From contig OZ252114.1 of assembly GCA_965248635.1 (NCBI GenBank), positions 2,666,001-2,730,000 on the forward strand: a stretch of 64,000 nt of DNA. The letters run 5' to 3'. The translations under genes were made by a program, and so were the position numbers. The stretch comes from CBDAPI01 sp965248635 (GTDB lineage: Bacteria > Acidobacteriota > UBA6911 > RPQK01 > CBDAPI01). Position 1 is the stretch's first letter. Each line of letters begins with the position of its first letter. The notes under the pieces are model-generated. The model made no database searches. It was not told where the DNA came from and was given only the letters and a program-made list of their open reading frames with translations. This document shows, in pieces, positions 35,881-44,355 of this stretch.

Positions 35881-36652
35881 CGACCTGGGATCGACCGCTT
35901 CCGCCGGTTACATCAGCGCCGAAGGGGAAGACTCGATCTTTGGCATGGAGCTGTTTGGAGACGATCGGGCAACGGGCGGGCTGCTGGCCCTGGACAAGGG
36001 ATCGGTGGACTCGAATCTGTATGGAGCTCATCTGGCATCCGGGCCGGAAGTCGAGACTTTTCTCAGCCTCATTCACACGGGAGAGGGCCGGGTGCTCGTG
36101 AACCTGGTTGTGAGAAGTGAGAAGGGCGATGTCCTGGCCTCACAGATGAAGGAACTGGGCCCGAACGGGCACCTGACTGGTTCTGTCAGGGATCTTGTCG
36201 GGCTGGAAGAGGAGTTCGTGGAGGGCTGGCTGGCAGTTCATTCCCTGACTGGCCGACTTCTGGGTTCGATCTCGTTCCAGGATCCCGCTGGACTCTTTCT
36301 GGCTTCGCTGCCCTTGCAGGCAAGGGGTGCCCGCGAGTTCCTGCTCAGCCAGGTAGCGCAGACCCCGGAGATTTTCACGGGCGTCACGCTGCTCAACGTT
36401 TCCACAGGGGTGGCGAAGGTCAGCGTCGAGGTCTTCGCCGCCGAAGGTGTTCTGAGAGGTACTTCGCTGCTCGAACTGGAGTCGAACCAGAAGATCGCTT
36501 TTGTTCTTCCTGAAGTCTTCGCAGAGTTCGGAAACCAGGAGAAAGGGTTCATTCGAGTCCGCTCCAGTCGAGGGATCCTGGGTTTTGAGCTCTTCGGCAG
36601 GCAAGATCTGGAGTTCCTGAGTGCGGTTCCTCAACAGACGGTGACCAACTGA
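35881..36652 (+). pseudogene. C-terminal beta-sandwich segment of the S8 gene (third frame)
   Basis: The third piece reads DDLGSTASAGYISAEGEDSI then FGMELFGDDRATGGLLALDKG and ends at 36652. It contains two or three more copies of the beta-sandwich module seen upstream (GWLAVHSLTGRLLGSISFQD, GFIRVRSSRGILGFELFG). These repeat the pattern 'xGWlxvxSxxxxlxGfxlfg', as in large secreted acidobacterial proteins. The shift lies near CTAGGACGAC (~35878); one extra G would explain it. Joined, the three frames give a protein of about 1,600 residues. The stop overlaps the next ATG by one base (TGATG). Confidence 0.75.
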
Positions 36653-36975
36653 TGACGAAAACGGACCGCCTTGGCAAATTGAAGAGCCTACTGGAGAAAA
36701 ACCCGGCGAACTCGTTCGCCCTCTACGGAATCGCAATGGAGTATCGAAGCCGTGGGGAGTTGGAACGAGCCTCGGGGTACTTTGAGGAGTTGCTGACCCA
36801 GTTCCCCGGGTACCGTGCGGCTTTCATGCAGCATGGCCTTACCCTGGTGAGTCTGGGAGAAGTTGAGGGCGCCCGACAGGTTTATGAGAAAGGGATTCGG
36901 ATCTGCGAAGAGGCCGGCGACACTCACGCGGCCTCCGAATTGAGGGACGCGTTGGGGGGGCTGGGGGCGGGTTAG
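36652..36975 (+). CDS. small TPR protein
   Basis: This 107-residue cytoplasmic protein has about two and a half TPR units (NSFALYGIAMEYRSRGELERASGYFEELL, YRAAFMQHGLTLVSLGEVEGARQVYEKGI). It is translationally coupled to the secreted S8 gene through TGATG. At its other end the stop codon overlaps the stop of convergent nadK (TTAG at 36972-36975). It is probably a protein-interaction module; no partner is evident. Confidence 0.75.
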   Translation: MTKTDRLGKLKSLLEKNPANSFALYGIAMEYRSRGELERASGYFEELLTQFPGYRAAFMQHGLTLVSLGEVEGARQVYEKGIRICEEAGDTHAASELRDALGGLGAG

Positions 36976-37829
36976 AGGCGCTCGGCCCATTTCAGCTTCT
37001 GGCGAAGCACGTCGAAAAAGTTCCGCGAGCTGGGCTTGATCAGCTCGATGAACTCTTCTGAAAGCCGGCAGCGGATCTCGTCCCCCGGATTGACTGTTGT
37101 TCCCACCTGACCGTCCACCGTCAGCATGACCTCTTCGCCTGCCTTCAAACTGATGCGCACCTCACTCTGCCGCGGGATGATCAGAGTTCTATTCGTCAGG
37201 GTGTGAGGGCAGATGGGAGTCAGCACGATAAGATCCTGAGAGGGGTGGACGACGGGTCCCCCGGCCGAGAGTGAATAGGCGGTGGACCCGGTTGAAGTCG
37301 CAACGATGATACCGTCCGCGAGAAAGTTGGCGATGAAGTCCTCATCACAGTACGCCTCCATGCTGATAATGCGGGCCAGGGCTCCCTTGTTGATGACGGC
37401 ATCGTTGAGGGCCCTGTACTTCGCCGTGGTCCCATGCTGCCGCAGAAGGTTAATCTCCAGGAGGGAACGGCGGCTGGTTCGAAAGTCGCCGCTGACCAGC
37501 TTCCTGACGGCGGCATCGAATTCCTCCAGCGCAACCTCGGTCAGGAACCCCAGGGATCCCAGGTTCACGCCCAGTATTGGGCAGCTTTGCCCGCCGATGA
37601 GACGAGCGACCGAAAGCAGTGTTCCGTCGCCCCCCAAAACAATGAGAGCATCCGAAATCTCGGGGAGGACTTCCCGGGGGTGGCCTTCCACATGCTCGAG
37701 CGCGAGGTCGTCGACAACCTGCTGGTCCACGAATACCTGGCAGCCGTAAGAGCGCAGACGCTCCAGAATCCCGACCAGTTGCGTGGCAAACTCCTGAATG
37801 CGTGTTTTGGCTACAACTCCGACCTTCAC
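36972..37829 (-). CDS. nadK: NAD kinase
   Basis: This 285-residue cytoplasmic enzyme phosphorylates NAD to NADP. DALIVLGGDGTLLSVARLI carries the GGDG motif and catalytic Asp. NLGSLGFLTEV, YRALNDAVINKGALARI and the ADGIIVATSTGSTAYSLSAGGPVVHP region are the family signatures. The length is typical. The ATG at 37829 overlaps the stop of the upstream small gene by four bases (ATGA), so the two are co-translated. The 3' end shares bases with the convergent TPR stop codon. Confidence 0.95.
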   Translation of the reverse strand: MKVGVVAKTRIQEFATQLVGILERLRSYGCQVFVDQQVVDDLALEHVEGHPREVLPEISDALIVLGGDGTLLSVARLIGGQSCPILGVNLGSLGFLTEVALEEFDAAVRKLVSGDFRTSRRSLLEINLLRQHGTTAKYRALNDAVINKGALARIISMEAYCDEDFIANFLADGIIVATSTGSTAYSLSAGGPVVHPSQDLIVLTPICPHTLTNRTLIIPRQSEVRISLKAGEEVMLTVDGQVGTTVNPGDEIRCRLSEEFIELIKPSSRNFFDVLRQKLKWAERL

Positions 37830-38095
37830 GAGGTTTGTGTTTTGAGCTTCAGGTAGTCGTCGCGACAGCTCTTCGAGCAGAAGAGCAGCGTCTCTCCCTG
37901 GTGGGACCCGGCGACGGCAAGTTCGGGGGCGAAATAGGTCCCGCAGTGGGGATCCTGGATCATCTTTCCTCTGGTTGCTCGAGGAGGAGTTTTCCTGGTG
38001 GCCCCCTGGCCACGCTGGATCTCTCTGAGTCGGGACACCATCCAGCGGGCCGCGCCGACGAAGAGAAAGAAGAGGAGAACCTTAAGGATTGGCAT
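37826..38095 (-). CDS. small membrane-anchored metal-binding (PP0621/TRASH-like) protein
   Basis: This 89-residue protein has an N-terminal helix (ILKVLLFFLFVGAARWMV), a basic linker and a Cys module, MIQDPHCGTYFAPELAVAG followed by TLLFCSKSCRDDYLKLK. The C...C..C pattern with terminal Tyr matches small TRASH-like metal-binding proteins annotated as PP0621 family. It overlaps nadK by four bases and follows the TPR gene on the same strand, which makes a TPR-this-nadK minus-strand operon likely. Metal and role are unknown. Confidence 0.7.
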   Translation of the reverse strand: MPILKVLLFFLFVGAARWMVSRLREIQRGQGATRKTPPRATRGKMIQDPHCGTYFAPELAVAGSHQGETLLFCSKSCRDDYLKLKTQTS

Positions 38096-38112
38096 CTTAG
38101 TACTCAGGAAAC

Positions 38113-38709
38113 TTAAGAATGGTCTCCCTGCAGGTGCCCTTTGACCACCTCGAGTTGCTTCTTGACCGCCTCGATCTGTTCGTAGGCCGGGTGAACCCGG
38201 ATCAGTTTTTCCCAGGCTTCAGCGGCGGCTTCGAGATTCTCCGATTGAAACTGCACCCAGCCGAGATTCTGCAGGGTCTGGGGATGATCTTCCTCCAGTT
38301 CGAGGGAGTGCTGAAACAGATCAATCGCCTTCCCGGGGTTTCCCGAATAGAAGTAGGCAGTGCCGAGGTCCGTCACCATGTCAGGATCCTGATCATCCAG
38401 GGCCATCGCCTCTTCATACCAGCGGATGGCCAGATCGAAGCGGCTCATATCGTAGTAGGCATTTCCCAGCGCTAACCGAGCCTCGACATCATTCTTGTGT
38501 TCTCCTGCGTGCTGTTCCAGCGCCTGGAGTTGCTCAATGAACTCGGGCGAAGGATGATTCTCAGGAAGAGAGGACTGGTTCTGAGCAGGCGGGCTCTGCG
38601 GGGAGGGGACACCCGTAACGGGCTGGACGAAGCCCTGGCCCAGGAAGAAGCCACCCACAAAACCCACCAGAATTCCTACGATGAGGAAGGGGACCTGCTT
38701 ATTCTTCAT
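38113..38709 (-). CDS. membrane-anchored TPR protein
   Basis: From ATG 38709 the protein is 198 residues with one N-terminal membrane helix (PFLIVGILVGFVGGFFLGQ). A proline/glutamine-rich linker and three TPR units follow (VEARLALGNAYYDMSRFDLAIRWYEEAMAL and following). This is the layout of NrfG/CcmI-like or general periplasmic TPR scaffolds, but no cytochrome-maturation gene is nearby. It leads a minus-strand cluster with the metal-binding protein and nadK. An earlier start at 38760 would put 17 polar residues before the helix. Confidence 0.75.
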   Translation of the reverse strand: MKNKQVPFLIVGILVGFVGGFFLGQGFVQPVTGVPSPQSPPAQNQSSLPENHPSPEFIEQLQALEQHAGEHKNDVEARLALGNAYYDMSRFDLAIRWYEEAMALDDQDPDMVTDLGTAYFYSGNPGKAIDLFQHSLELEEDHPQTLQNLGWVQFQSENLEAAAEAWEKLIRVHPAYEQIEAVKKQLEVVKGHLQGDHS

Positions 38710-38783
38710 TTCTGGCCGTATGTTAACATAGCCCGACATCGGCAACTGGCGGGTTTTCACACTCTTGATGTACGGCCTGAAGC

Positions 38784-39656
38784 ATGTACCGTGGCAAGGA
38801 CATCGGCACCGGCAAGGACATCGGCACCAAGGAAGAGTTGATCGAGACCTGTCAACGGCTCCTGCTGAGAGGCAATTCTGAGAGTCTCTTTTCGATCCTC
38901 CCTCACATCAGCCTGCTGCGCTGCCGATCATTCCTGAAGCCTCTCTCGCAGCTTCTTGCCTCCCGGTTTCGCAACAGGCAGATCTTTGCGGCCATGGCGC
39001 TGGGTGCGGTAGCCCGACCCGAGGGGCTCATCCCTCTGATCGACCGCTTTGACGAGCCGTCTACTCTGACCGGTCGCGGTAGCCGTTCCCTGCAGACGGC
39101 GATCATTGTCGCAATTGGCGAGACCGGAAGTGAGCAGGGCGTACCGGCCTTGCAGAAGATCTTTGCCCATCAGGAAGACGGCGACGGGTTTACTCGAAGA
39201 CGGCGACGTGTGGTTGTCTCCGCCATGGGCAAGCTGCTTCAGCAGGATGTGCCGGCGGCCCGGGAGCCCCTGCAGGAAATGCTCAAGGACAAAGACCCCG
39301 GAGTCCGCGCGCAGGCTGCGCTGGAGTTGGGAACCGGCTACTGGCACACTCCCGACAAGGTTCCCGAGGAGGTGCTCGAGGCTCTGATCAATTCCAGCCA
39401 GGACACCTCGCTGGAGGTGAGGATGGCAGCGTTCTCGGCGTTCTACGGCCTGGCTGAAGTGTGGGGTGTCGCCGGGCTCTGGAGCTACTCGACGGCTAGC
39501 CGGTCCGTGGTGAAAGTCGCGCGGGCTGCTACCCGCTCAGGCCTTCCACCAGCAGCCGGGCCATTTCGGAATTGGGACCCTCGGGAGCCAGCTCCAGATA
39601 CTTCTTCAAGTGCTCTACTGCCTGCGCAATGGCATTCATGTCGTTGGTCAGAATGA
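38784..39656 (+). CDS. HEAT-repeat protein, 3' end probably frameshifted
   Basis: ATG 38784 opens a frame with HEAT repeats (FAAMALGAVARPEGLIPLIDRFD, IVAIGETGSEQGVPALQKIF, DKDPGVRAQAALELGTGYW). The N-terminus carries a perfect duplicated hexapeptide, GKDIGT. From about 39463 (GGGG) the frame loses HEAT character and runs 128 nt over the convergent TPR gene. In an adjacent frame the sequence reads RRALELLDG and stops at 39499, which fits a natural end 30 nt short of the TPR stop codon. A one-base error in GTGTGGGG is therefore likely. It is probably a protein-interaction scaffold, divergent from the membrane TPR gene. Confidence 0.7.
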   Translation: MYRGKDIGTGKDIGTKEELIETCQRLLLRGNSESLFSILPHISLLRCRSFLKPLSQLLASRFRNRQIFAAMALGAVARPEGLIPLIDRFDEPSTLTGRGSRSLQTAIIVAIGETGSEQGVPALQKIFAHQEDGDGFTRRRRRVVVSAMGKLLQQDVPAAREPLQEMLKDKDPGVRAQAALELGTGYWHTPDKVPEEVLEALINSSQDTSLEVRMAAFSAFYGLAEVWGVAGLWSYSTASRSVVKVARAATRSGLPPAAGPFRNWDPREPAPDTSSSALLPAQWHSCRWSE

Positions 39657-40554
39657 TGCCAAGCTGGTAATGGGCCTCTGCGTAGCTGGGATCGATCTCG
39701 ATGGCCTTTTGCAGCGCTTCTTTGGCCTTCCCGGTGTCCAGCGAATTGATGTGGCCCACAGCCATGTTGTAGTAGGTGGCGGCCGCGGTGGAAGGATCAA
39801 TGCCGGCACTCATTTCGACGGCTTTGTCGTAGCACTCCTGCGCCTTCTCTTTGTTCTTCATCTTGGCATAGAGGTTGCCCATGTTCTGATAAAGGCCGGG
39901 ACTCGGCTGCAGCATGGCAGCCTTCTCGTAGGCAGAAAGCGCCTCTTCGTGGTTGGCCAGTTGCTCCTGAGTCTGGGCCAGGCTGATCCAGACTCCGCCC
40001 TGGGTGGCATCCAAGTCAGCTGCCTCAGTCAAGAGCTGGACGGCCTGTTCATAGTTGCCGGCCTCGATCTCTGCCTTGGCCTGATCAAATTTCTCGACTA
40101 GTTTGGCCGAGGCGACAGCGTGCTTTTCCTGGTCGGCCTTCAGCTTGGCCAGCCTGGCCTTCTCTTCGTCCGTCAGCTCGAAGGAGAGACTCCGCTCGGT
40201 CTGGCCCTGCTGAAGCGGCTGAAGCTCAAAGTCATAGACGCCCAGTTTTTCGCTTAGATGGTCCGAAGTGGGCCTTACACCTTCAGCGTAGGCCCGTTGA
40301 TATCCCTCGAATGAGACCAGAATTCGATAAACGCCCGCCAGCGCAACGCCAAGGTGCAGATACTTCCCCTTCTTGTCCGTCTTGACCTTGTAGTTCCGCT
40401 TGATATTCAGTCCGCTGATTTCGATCTGGGCAGCCTTGAGCGGGTTTCCTTCGGGGTCGGTCACAGTACCCCTGAGGCGCCCGACCTGAGCGAATCCGGT
40501 GGCCGGAATGATCAGGAAAAGGATTAGGAAAAAGGAGAAAGATTTCGTCTTCAT
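39529..40554 (-). CDS. secreted TPR protein with carboxypeptidase-regulatory domain
   Basis: This 341-residue protein starts with a signal peptide (FSFFLILFLIIPATGFAQ). Residues ~25-115 form a carboxypeptidase-regulatory beta-sandwich (LRGTVTDPEGNPLKAAQIEI, GKYLHLGVALAGVYRILVSFEGY). Five or so TPR units fill the rest (YEQAVQLLTEAADLDATQGG, YEKAAMLQPSPGLYQNMGNLYAKM, YYNMAVGHINSLDTGKAKEAL). The domain order matches the gene at 21838-22878, so the two are probably paralogues. Its ATG overlaps the dinG stop by four bases, which suggests co-translation. Confidence 0.85.
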   Translation of the reverse strand: MKTKSFSFFLILFLIIPATGFAQVGRLRGTVTDPEGNPLKAAQIEISGLNIKRNYKVKTDKKGKYLHLGVALAGVYRILVSFEGYQRAYAEGVRPTSDHLSEKLGVYDFELQPLQQGQTERSLSFELTDEEKARLAKLKADQEKHAVASAKLVEKFDQAKAEIEAGNYEQAVQLLTEAADLDATQGGVWISLAQTQEQLANHEEALSAYEKAAMLQPSPGLYQNMGNLYAKMKNKEKAQECYDKAVEMSAGIDPSTAAATYYNMAVGHINSLDTGKAKEALQKAIEIDPSYAEAHYQLGIILTNDMNAIAQAVEHLKKYLELAPEGPNSEMARLLVEGLSG

Positions 40555-42515
40555 CGCGGTTCACCCCCCCTTACCTGGGACGTGGTTGGCTGGAAGAAGT
40601 TTCTCAGGGAATCCATATTATCTGTGACTCGACACTTTGGCAAGCTTCGCATGAACAGCTCGCCGTATCGCCGCGTGCTGATCCGGGAGTCAAGAATGGC
40701 CAGAAGGCCTGAGTCGGTTCGGGATCGGATCAGGCGTCCCAGTCCCTGCTTGAGCGAGATGATGGCTTCAGGGACCGTATAGTCGAGGAACGGGTCGCCG
40801 CCCATTTCTCGAATCCGGTTGAGGCGAGCGGCCACCACCGGCTCGGTCGGAACCTGAAAAGGCAGTTTGTCGACGATCACCGCCCGCAGGGCCTCTCCCT
40901 TCACGTCGACCCCCTCCCAGAAACTGGCAGTGGCACAGAGAACCGCATTCGGAGTCGTCTTGAATTTCTGGAGAAGCCGGTGTCTGGGCATGTCTCCCTG
41001 TCTGAAGACGGGGTAGGGAACCGTTTCCGAAAGAGACGCATAGAACCGGTTCATATTACGGATACTGGTGCAGAGGACAAAGGTGTGGCCCTCGGTGATC
41101 TTCAACAGCTCCTCGACGACAGGCAGGGCTCTGGCAAGAAACTGCGGGTTGCTGGGCTCGGGGAGATCTCTGGCGATGTAGAGGATCGCCTGCTGCTGGT
41201 AGTCGAACTCGCTTTCCACACTCAACTCCACGGGTTCGGGAATGCCCAGTCTCTCCCGGAAGTATTGAAAACTTCCGCCAGTGGTCAAAGTCGCGGATGT
41301 GAGAATCACGGTGTCGGTTCTGTCGAAAAGCTTTTCATAGAGCAGGTCAGCGACATGGATGGGAGTGACGTGAACAAAGACGCCACCCTGCCGCTTCTCA
41401 AACCAGTACACATTTTCGTAGCTGTCACGGGTGAAGATGCTATCCAGATCCTCCGTCAAGTGCTCCAACCTCCGGACCAGCGCTTCCCACTCGTCCGGAC
41501 GTGATCGGACCAGCTGCAACTCCGAATAGAGTACCTGCAGCGTACTTCGCAATCGGGCATAATCCGGTCCCAGCTCGTCTCGCAGGTCGATGAAGCCGTG
41601 CGCGGAGGGAAAGAAGTTGAGTGAGTATCGATCGTCCTCTCCGGGGAAGGCGGCGAAAAGTCGACGGGTCTCCTGCTGAAGCCTGTCGAAGACGGGCAGG
41701 AGGGCCTCCTGCCGCGAAAAAGCCCTGCGCAGATCACCCACCAGATCTTCCAAGCGGTAGTTGCTCAGGTGGCTGCCGAAGTGTTGGGCCACGATGCTCT
41801 CCACCTGGTGGGCTTCATCGAGAATGAGTACCCCGTGGTGGGGAAGGATCTTCCCGATTTCGTCACTTTCCATAGCCAGGTTGGCAAAAAACAGGGCGTG
41901 ATTCACGACCACAAGATCGGCCTCGAAAGCCTCCTGTCTCATGCGGGTGATGAAGCAGTGCGCGAAGTCGTCGCAGGCCTGCCCCGTGCAGATGTCGCTG
42001 CGTGCGTCCAGCGAATGCCAGAGGGGATCACCATCTGCCAACCAGTCAATTTCACTGCGCTCTCCGGTGGGTGTGGAATTGGCCCAACTGCCTAGCCGGG
42101 CCAGCTTTTGACGCTCTTCGGCAAGGAGGTGGCCCTTGCCCAGTTCTCGACTCATGCGTCTCAGGCACAGGTAGTTGTTACGCCCCTTCATGCAGGCAAT
42201 GGCCAGGTTCGGGGCCAGATGCTCCTTCAGAAAAGGCAGATCGTTGTGGATCAGCTGATCCTGGAGGGTTCTGGTGGCCGTAGAAACAATGACCCGCTTC
42301 GTCGAAAAGAGACTGGGGATCAAGTAGGCGAGCGTCTTCCCCGTGCCGGTTCCGGCTTCCACAGCCAGGTGATGCCTGTTGGCTATGGCATCCCTGACCG
42401 CCTGCGCCATCTCGACTTGGGATGGACGGTGTTCATAGGCGGCCAGTCGGGCACCAAGGAGCCCTCCCGGTCTGAAAACGTCCTCGAGACTCGGGTGGCT
42501 GTCAGGCACTGACAC
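40551..42515 (-). CDS. dinG: DinG-family ATP-dependent DNA helicase
   Basis: This is a 654-residue XPD-like SF2 helicase. VEAGTGTGKTLAYLIPSL is Walker A and LILDEAHQVE the DEAH box. Four Cys suitable for a 4Fe-4S cluster lie in IACMKGRNNYLCLRR and DICTGQACDDFAHCF. VLCATASFWEGVDVKG and GLGRLIRSRTDSG are motifs V and VI. DinG/YoaA helicases unwind DNA at damaged forks and R-loops. The start overlaps the end of a glyA remnant by 14 bases, so the gene was probably once the second gene of a glyA operon. The TPR gene follows with a 4-nt overlap. Confidence 0.92.
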   Translation of the reverse strand: MSVPDSHPSLEDVFRPGGLLGARLAAYEHRPSQVEMAQAVRDAIANRHHLAVEAGTGTGKTLAYLIPSLFSTKRVIVSTATRTLQDQLIHNDLPFLKEHLAPNLAIACMKGRNNYLCLRRMSRELGKGHLLAEERQKLARLGSWANSTPTGERSEIDWLADGDPLWHSLDARSDICTGQACDDFAHCFITRMRQEAFEADLVVVNHALFFANLAMESDEIGKILPHHGVLILDEAHQVESIVAQHFGSHLSNYRLEDLVGDLRRAFSRQEALLPVFDRLQQETRRLFAAFPGEDDRYSLNFFPSAHGFIDLRDELGPDYARLRSTLQVLYSELQLVRSRPDEWEALVRRLEHLTEDLDSIFTRDSYENVYWFEKRQGGVFVHVTPIHVADLLYEKLFDRTDTVILTSATLTTGGSFQYFRERLGIPEPVELSVESEFDYQQQAILYIARDLPEPSNPQFLARALPVVEELLKITEGHTFVLCTSIRNMNRFYASLSETVPYPVFRQGDMPRHRLLQKFKTTPNAVLCATASFWEGVDVKGEALRAVIVDKLPFQVPTEPVVAARLNRIREMGGDPFLDYTVPEAIISLKQGLGRLIRSRTDSGLLAILDSRISTRRYGELFMRSLPKCRVTDNMDSLRNFFQPTTSQVRGGEPR

Positions 42516-42663
42516 TCTGCCCGATCCACTCTCCGACCACCTGCATTTCCGGGGCCTTCATTCCCCGAGTGGTCAGCGCAGGGAATCCGATCCTTATCCC
42601 ACTCGTCACCATTGGCAGATGCTCGTCAAACGGAATGGCGTTCTTGTTGACGGTGATTCCGTC
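42502..42663 (-). pseudogene. glyA: serine hydroxymethyltransferase, 3' remnant
   Basis: The last 53 codons of a minus-strand frame read DGITVNKNAIPFDEHLPMVT then SGIRIGFPALTTRGMKAPEM. This is unmistakably the C-terminal end of GlyA, with the GITVNKN and TSGIRIGTPA-TTRGM motifs. Upstream of 42663 the frame stays open to 42897 but shows no GlyA homology, so ~360 N-terminal residues are missing. The remnant stops at 42502, overlapping the dinG start. It marks a deletion or rearrangement joint close to the mraZ promoter. An intact copy elsewhere is expected, since glyA is usually essential. Confidence 0.8.
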
Positions 42664-42950
42664 ATCAGTATTTTCGATGCAACTGTGGCGCACATTTCTC
42701 ATTTCCCACGGGGTAATCGCCGCCGAAACCCGAGACATGCTAGCCCAGTTTGACAAGACGGTCAATCCAGCCCAAACGTCCCCCGGAGAGCACCCGAGGC
42801 GTAGCCGCAGAATCAGGTTGCCAAAGCACAGTTTTTCTCCAGGAGCAGGCACGAAAGGTCGTTTTTCTGCTTGACTTTGGACTTTTTTGGAGCACAATAG
42901 ACGAAAGAGGTCGAAACAGGAATATTAGCCTCAGGACAACGGGTACGAAC
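42664..42950. other. divergent intergenic region upstream of mraZ
   Basis: About 290 bases lie between the glyA remnant and mraZ. Open frames exist on both strands, but none has recognisable content. The right end holds the probable dcw promoter. I saw no repeated TGGG motif of the kind MraZ binds in other bacteria. Confidence 0.4.
42871..42899 (+). promoter_or_regulatory. probable sigma70-type promoter of the dcw cluster
   Basis: TTGACT (42871-42876) and ACAATA (42894-42899) are separated by 17 bases, about 50 nt ahead of the mraZ ATG. The -35 box is near consensus and the -10 box is weaker. Confidence 0.45.
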
Positions 42951-43394
42951 ATGTTTCGCGGCAACTTCCCAGCCAAGATCGACGGACAGGGTCGAATCAA
43001 GATTCCGTCCACGCACCGGAAGATATTAACCGCTGACTATGGCACTGAAGTGTTCGTCACCAGCCTCACCGGTCAAAACGTGCTCATTTACCCGCTGCAC
43101 GAATGGGAAAAGCTGGAGGCGAAACTGCTGGAGCCGCCCAAGATGCTCCCGGGCAAAGTCAAATTCCTCCGAAACACCAGTTACTATGGCCAGCTGGCTC
43201 GAGTCGACCGTCAGGGACGGGTCCTTATCCAGCCGCATCTGCGAGAAGCTGCCGGCGTCGAAAAAGAAGAAGTCGATGTCATGGGACAGCTGAACTACCT
43301 GGAAGTGTGGAACCGGTCCCGCTTCGAGAAGATCCTGGACACTGATCCCTATACGGACGACGATTCCATCTCCCTCGCTGACCTCGGAATTTAG
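42951..43394 (+). CDS. mraZ: MraZ transcriptional regulator
   Basis: From ATG 42951 the protein is 147 residues with two AbrB-like SpoVT/MraZ domains. The first is MFRGNFPAKIDGQGRIKIP and the second GQLARVDRQGRVLIQPHLRE, both with the D-x-x-GR core. MraZ is the first gene of most dcw clusters, binds DNA upstream of itself and represses the operon. The frame stays open to 42750, but the conserved protein starts at 42951. rsmH begins two bases after the stop codon. Confidence 0.95.
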   Translation: MFRGNFPAKIDGQGRIKIPSTHRKILTADYGTEVFVTSLTGQNVLIYPLHEWEKLEAKLLEPPKMLPGKVKFLRNTSYYGQLARVDRQGRVLIQPHLREAAGVEKEEVDVMGQLNYLEVWNRSRFEKILDTDPYTDDDSISLADLGI

Positions 43395-43395
43395 A

Positions 43396-44352
43396 ATGCT
43401 CATGGTTGCCGCCCGCCACATGCCGGTCCTGCTCGACGAAGCGATCGGCTTGTTAAAGGTGCACAAGGGAGGGACTTACGTAGACGGAACCGTGGGCCTG
43501 GGAGGGCACACGGCGCGCATCGTGGAATCCCTGGCCGGCGAGGGCAGGATCATTGCCATTGATCGGGACGAGGAGGCGCTGGAAGAGGCGAGGGATCTTC
43601 TTTTGTCGCACGGCAGCATCGTTTCCTTCCACCACGAGAACTTTCGCAATCTGCCGCTGCTGCTGAATGGCCTGGGCCTGGACGGAATTGACGGCTGCTT
43701 GCTGGACCTGGGCGTTTCCTCCCTCCAACTCGAGAGTGCGGAGCGCGGATTCAGCTTCAGGCTGGAGGGTCCTCTTGACATGAGGCAGGACCGAAGATCC
43801 AGGACAACCGCAGCCGACCTGGTGAATCAGCTTCCCGAAGAAGAGCTGGCGCGCATCTTCTGGCGCAATGGAGAAGAGCGTCGCTCCCGGGCCATCGCCC
43901 GTGAGATCGTGCGTCAGCGCGAACAGGCTCCTCTGAGAACCACTGTGCAGCTAGCCGAACTGGTCGAGCGAGTCAAATCGGCCAGGTCCGGGCGAAAGAC
44001 TCATCCGGCAACCAGAGTGTTCCAGGCACTGCGCATTCGAGTCAACCAGGAACTGGAGGGATTGGACCGGTTCCTGGAAGAAGTGATTGACCTGCTCCAT
44101 CCCGGCGGAAGGCTGGTGGTGATCTCCTTTCACAGCCTCGAGGATCGAATTTCCAAGACGATCTTTCGCAGATCCGCCGGACGCTGTGTTTGCTTTCGAC
44201 CAGCCCGGCTGTGTACCTGCCCGCGGGTGTCGAAGGGTCGCGTTCTAACGGCACGGCCCCTTGTCCCGGGGCAGAGAGAGCTCATTGAAAACCCGCGCTC
44301 GCGGAGTGCCAAGCTGCGAGCCTTTGAAGCGTTTGAAGAAAAGGGAGTGTGA
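43396..44352 (+). CDS. rsmH: 16S rRNA m4C1402 methyltransferase
   Basis: The 318-residue RsmH (MraW) shows HMPVLLDEAIGLL, the SAM-binding YVDGTVGLGGHTARIVE, DGCLLDLGVSSLQLESAERGFSF and the C-terminal RLVVISFHSLEDRISKTIF. It methylates N4 of C1402 in 16S rRNA. A Cys-rich stretch (CVCFRPARLCTCPR), usual for the family, is also present. It is the second gene of the dcw cluster, 1 nt from mraZ and 3 nt from ftsL. The start could be 43396 or the ATG at 43402. Confidence 0.95.
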   Translation: MLMVAARHMPVLLDEAIGLLKVHKGGTYVDGTVGLGGHTARIVESLAGEGRIIAIDRDEEALEEARDLLLSHGSIVSFHHENFRNLPLLLNGLGLDGIDGCLLDLGVSSLQLESAERGFSFRLEGPLDMRQDRRSRTTAADLVNQLPEEELARIFWRNGEERRSRAIAREIVRQREQAPLRTTVQLAELVERVKSARSGRKTHPATRVFQALRIRVNQELEGLDRFLEEVIDLLHPGGRLVVISFHSLEDRISKTIFRRSAGRCVCFRPARLCTCPRVSKGRVLTARPLVPGQRELIENPRSRSAKLRAFEAFEEKGV

Positions 44353-44355
44353 TGA

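Noticed and set aside
38793..38831. Tandem 18-nt repeat GGCAAGGACATCGGCACC as a regulatory repeat
   Set aside because: It is in frame at the start of the HEAT gene and simply encodes GKDIGT twice.
42569..42874. Plus-strand 101-codon frame upstream of mraZ
   Set aside because: It is opposite the glyA remnant and has no recognisable content or ribosome binding site.
42900..42950. MraZ-box repeats upstream of mraZ
   Set aside because: I looked for repeated TGGG-type motifs and found none in the expected position.
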